The translations under genes and the position numbers were made by a program. Shown piece by piece: positions 61,653-64,000 of a stretch of 64,000 nucleotides of DNA. The notes under the pieces are model-generated. The model ran no database searches. It saw only the letters and a program-made list of their open reading frames with translations, and was not told the origin of the DNA. The DNA is from Congeria kusceri (taxonomy: Eukaryota; Mollusca; Bivalvia; Myida; Dreissenidae). The stretch spans positions 73,959,474 through 74,023,473 of the forward strand of contig CM051025.1 of assembly GCA_027627225.1 (NCBI GenBank), given 5' to 3'. How positions within the stretch are numbered: the first letter of the stretch is position 1; every line of letters starts with the position of its first letter.

Positions 61653-62465
61653 CGAAGGTTATAATATACGAAGCAACACCATTGTGCAGGTTTCTTGTTT
61701 GCCTTTTCTAAGCAATATTTAGAGTTTAAAAGCTTATTACTGAACGTGATATTTATTGCTGACATACTAAGTGCCTTGCCTTAGATCATTTTGGTTGTTA
61801 TAATACGGTTCTTCTTTCAAATGCGAATTGCAAATGTTCAGTTAACAGGTAATCAGAATACACGTAAGTTTCGGTTAAATGTGTTGTAAAATTAAACACC
61901 TGTAATTTGGTTAGCGTCTTTATGCTTCGTTTACATTCGGTAGCAATTGTATCGTATGTACTCCACATAGGTGAACAGCATACGCAGTGTCAACAAGGAT
62001 ACCAGTAAAACTGTTCGATGCTCCCCAATAATTCTCTGTCAATGAATGTCAATGAAATGAGAAGACATCACTGGATCTGCCAGAGCAACTGAATTGTTAA
62101 AACTGCATTAGACAAAATACCATAAAACATACACATAATGCAAAATTCATATAACAATCAAAGGTCTTTAAATGATAAGAACATTACTGAGATGGAATAT
62201 ACTTCTAATACGATCAGCTCATACTTCTATATCGCCTTTGAATTGAATTCCATACGGTACCTCCGGATAAATAGCCGTGTCACATTCGATACATTAAATA
62301 ATATTTGACACTATACTCAAATTCACATAACTGTGAACTATAATCAAAGTGCAACATACTGACAATATGCAATCCATCTTGGTACTAAAGCCTTCAATCG
62401 AATTTCATTGAATTTCTGCCTGTGACAGCTGGCTGGGATGGTCATTATACACTACACTATCGGCA

Positions 62466-62507
62466 CCAATAACCAAAGACCAAGAACTCCAAGACGAATA
62501 TATAAAG
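62466..62507 (+). promoter_or_regulatory. CCAAT and TATA box of the downstream gene
   Basis: CCAAT is at 62466-62470 and TATATAAAG at 62499-62507, about 80 bp before the ATG at 62585. Transcription would start near 62530, giving a short 5' leader. Confidence 0.55.
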
Positions 62508-62584
62508 CGGAACACCCGGACAATATACTCATCTGCTCATAGAAGTTGAAGCTTACCATAAAGTTTCACTGCAATCTCGCCGGA

Positions 62585-62723
62585 ATGACACGGATAATTA
62601 TGCACTTTGTGCTATTAGCAGCTATCTTCATGGGCACATATCTCAAAGGAATATCATTGAAGCAGAACGCTCTGAAACCATGCAAACCTACTAGTATGAA
62701 ACTTCAAAGAAGTGTGGAAGAAA
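62585..62723 (+). CDS. First coding exon of a small secreted protein (partial gene)
   Basis: 46 codons plus one base. The ATG at 62585 (context CGGAATGAC) starts MTRIIMHFVLLAAIFMGTYL, a typical signal peptide: basic start, hydrophobic core. It continues KGISLKQNALKPCKPTSMKL, then QRSVEE, before a GTAAGG donor at 62724. A phase-1 intron after the signal region is common in secreted proteins and peptide precursors. A TATA box lies upstream. The mature part is short and basic with one cysteine. No family is recognised and no second exon is seen before the window ends. A chance open frame is possible, but signal peptide, TATA box and donor together argue against it. Confidence 0.5.
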
Positions 62724-62739
62724 GTAAGGACTGACGGAC

Positions 62740-64000
62740 AAGACGTGTACTGTATTTTTCGGGGAGCATACCACACGGACGGCTTCTCCGTTTAGTATAT
62801 TTAACACTTAAGGATGTGAGATCACGAAATTCCTCGTCATCTTAGTCTTGTTGCTGACGGCCATTGTTTTGATATTAATTCGGTGTTTGAACGAACACAT
62901 ATGTTCTTACTGTGATGTCTTTGCTGTACAACTAGGCGACTTCAGGGAGTAAATCGTTTAATATCTTCCGAACCTCTTATCGTCACCCGAGTTAATAAAG
63001 TAAACATACATTTCTTGGCTAATATTCTGTACGTTGACAGAACATGGAAAATCATAAGCGTTTTGCTTATCATTTTCTCCAAACTGAGCATACAGTGTAT
63101 ATTCAAACATTAGATCTATATGTTGTTGTTTTTTTCTATTGGTTTAACTATGCGGGATAAGACTAGTTTATGAACATACAATATATGTACTGGATATTTT
63201 CTAATGCGAAAACAAATAGTTCATACATCTAAAGACGTAGGTTTGCAGAATATACGCAATAAACAGTAAACATGTTAACAAACATGAACTTAAAATATCA
63301 AAATAAATATGAGCATGTTCCCTAAAATAATATTCAAGCCTCACTGCTTCTTGTTTGTTTATGTTTCTTATCTTTTAATAATTATCATTGACTTCAAAGC
63401 ACAACAGCAATTATTTTAGAATATAATTGTTGTTTTTGCATTCAATTTTTTTTTTCAACATCAAACCACAAACTACCTGAGTATTGCTTTAAATGACTGC
63501 TAAATACTTTTCCATCCACATGCTGATAAGTAAAAATAAAAACAGCATTAGCTGAATTATTGATTACGAGCATAAGTGCAATAAAAATATATTTTGTAGA
63601 TCAGCCCAGTGTATATTCGAATAGTTAAACGTATTTTATTTATGTTGTTGTATTTTGTTACATACTCAAATACAAATACTATTTTAATGGTTTTACACGA
63701 CAATTACCAACAAGATCAAATGCTATTAAACAATGTAAGTTTTATACATGATAACTTATACGTTATTACAGTATACACTTATAGTACATGCTCAAATTAA
63801 ATTCCTTTTTTTTTCAGAAAAAAATTCTGAAAAGAAACATGTGTTTTCTTGCAAAATGGTTCGTATTATAATTAGAGCATTTTTTTTTAAATATCCACAA
63901 GCATTTCTGCCAGTATATTCATTTGTACACGAGCACGATAAGACATATGTTAATATAAAACATAATTTGGTTTATGGACAAACATTATGTCGGTAAATCC
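62740..64000. other. Probable intron or intergenic DNA, no gene seen
   Basis: AT-rich, with only short open frames (63609-63800 and 63748-63996) lacking motifs. If the exon at 62585-62723 is real, this would be its first intron. Confidence 0.5.

Overview
This is animal DNA: AT-rich, intron-containing, with no operons and many short interspersed repeats. The only clearly functional gene is a cholecystokinin/sulfakinin-type (CCK-type) neuropeptide G-protein-coupled receptor on the + strand. The receptor sequence, the tRNA-derived SINEs and the transposase families together suggest a lophotrochozoan, most likely a bivalve mollusc. The species cannot be fixed from the sequence.

Layout. The receptor locus runs from about 8.7 to 59.6 kb. 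It has three separate, homologous first coding exons (A 8706-9090, B 34542-34965, C 47632-48049). Each encodes the extracellular N-terminus, TM1 and TM2, and each ends in the same phase-1 splice donor. There is one copy of each downstream coding exon: 57075-57440 (TM3-TM5) and 59036-59595 (third intracellular loop, TM6, TM7, tail). Exons A and B lie in two long, diverged copies of one genomic segment: unit A about 31-26065 and unit B about 29575-40725. The duplication copied the first exon with its flanks but not the rest of the gene. Exon A has since lost 39 bases in frame (first intracellular loop and start of TM2) and is probably damaged. B and C look intact. Either one receptor body is served by alternative heads, or A and B are orphan exons.

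Mobile elements explain most of the length difference between the units. Unit A carries a 10.65-kb TTAA-flanked insertion (10376-21030). Inside it is a second terminal-inverted-repeat (TIR) element (10428-20116), which holds a 4.7-kb element (11989-16680, 38-bp TIRs) with a decayed multi-exon DDE-like gene, and a decayed PIF/Harbinger-like transposase (17384-19245). A 2.58-kb element with perfect 29-bp TIRs and a 6-bp target duplication (26853-29432) sits between the units. Unit B carries its own TIR element (30820-31602) and a SINE with a 13-bp target duplication (32659-32842). Further SINEs, MITEs and minisatellites lie in the introns.

At the right end, 62585-62723 looks like the first coding exon of another gene for a small secreted protein, with a TATA box upstream. 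The rest of that gene lies outside the window or is not recognisable. All alignments were made by eye, so boundaries of diverged repeats are approximate.
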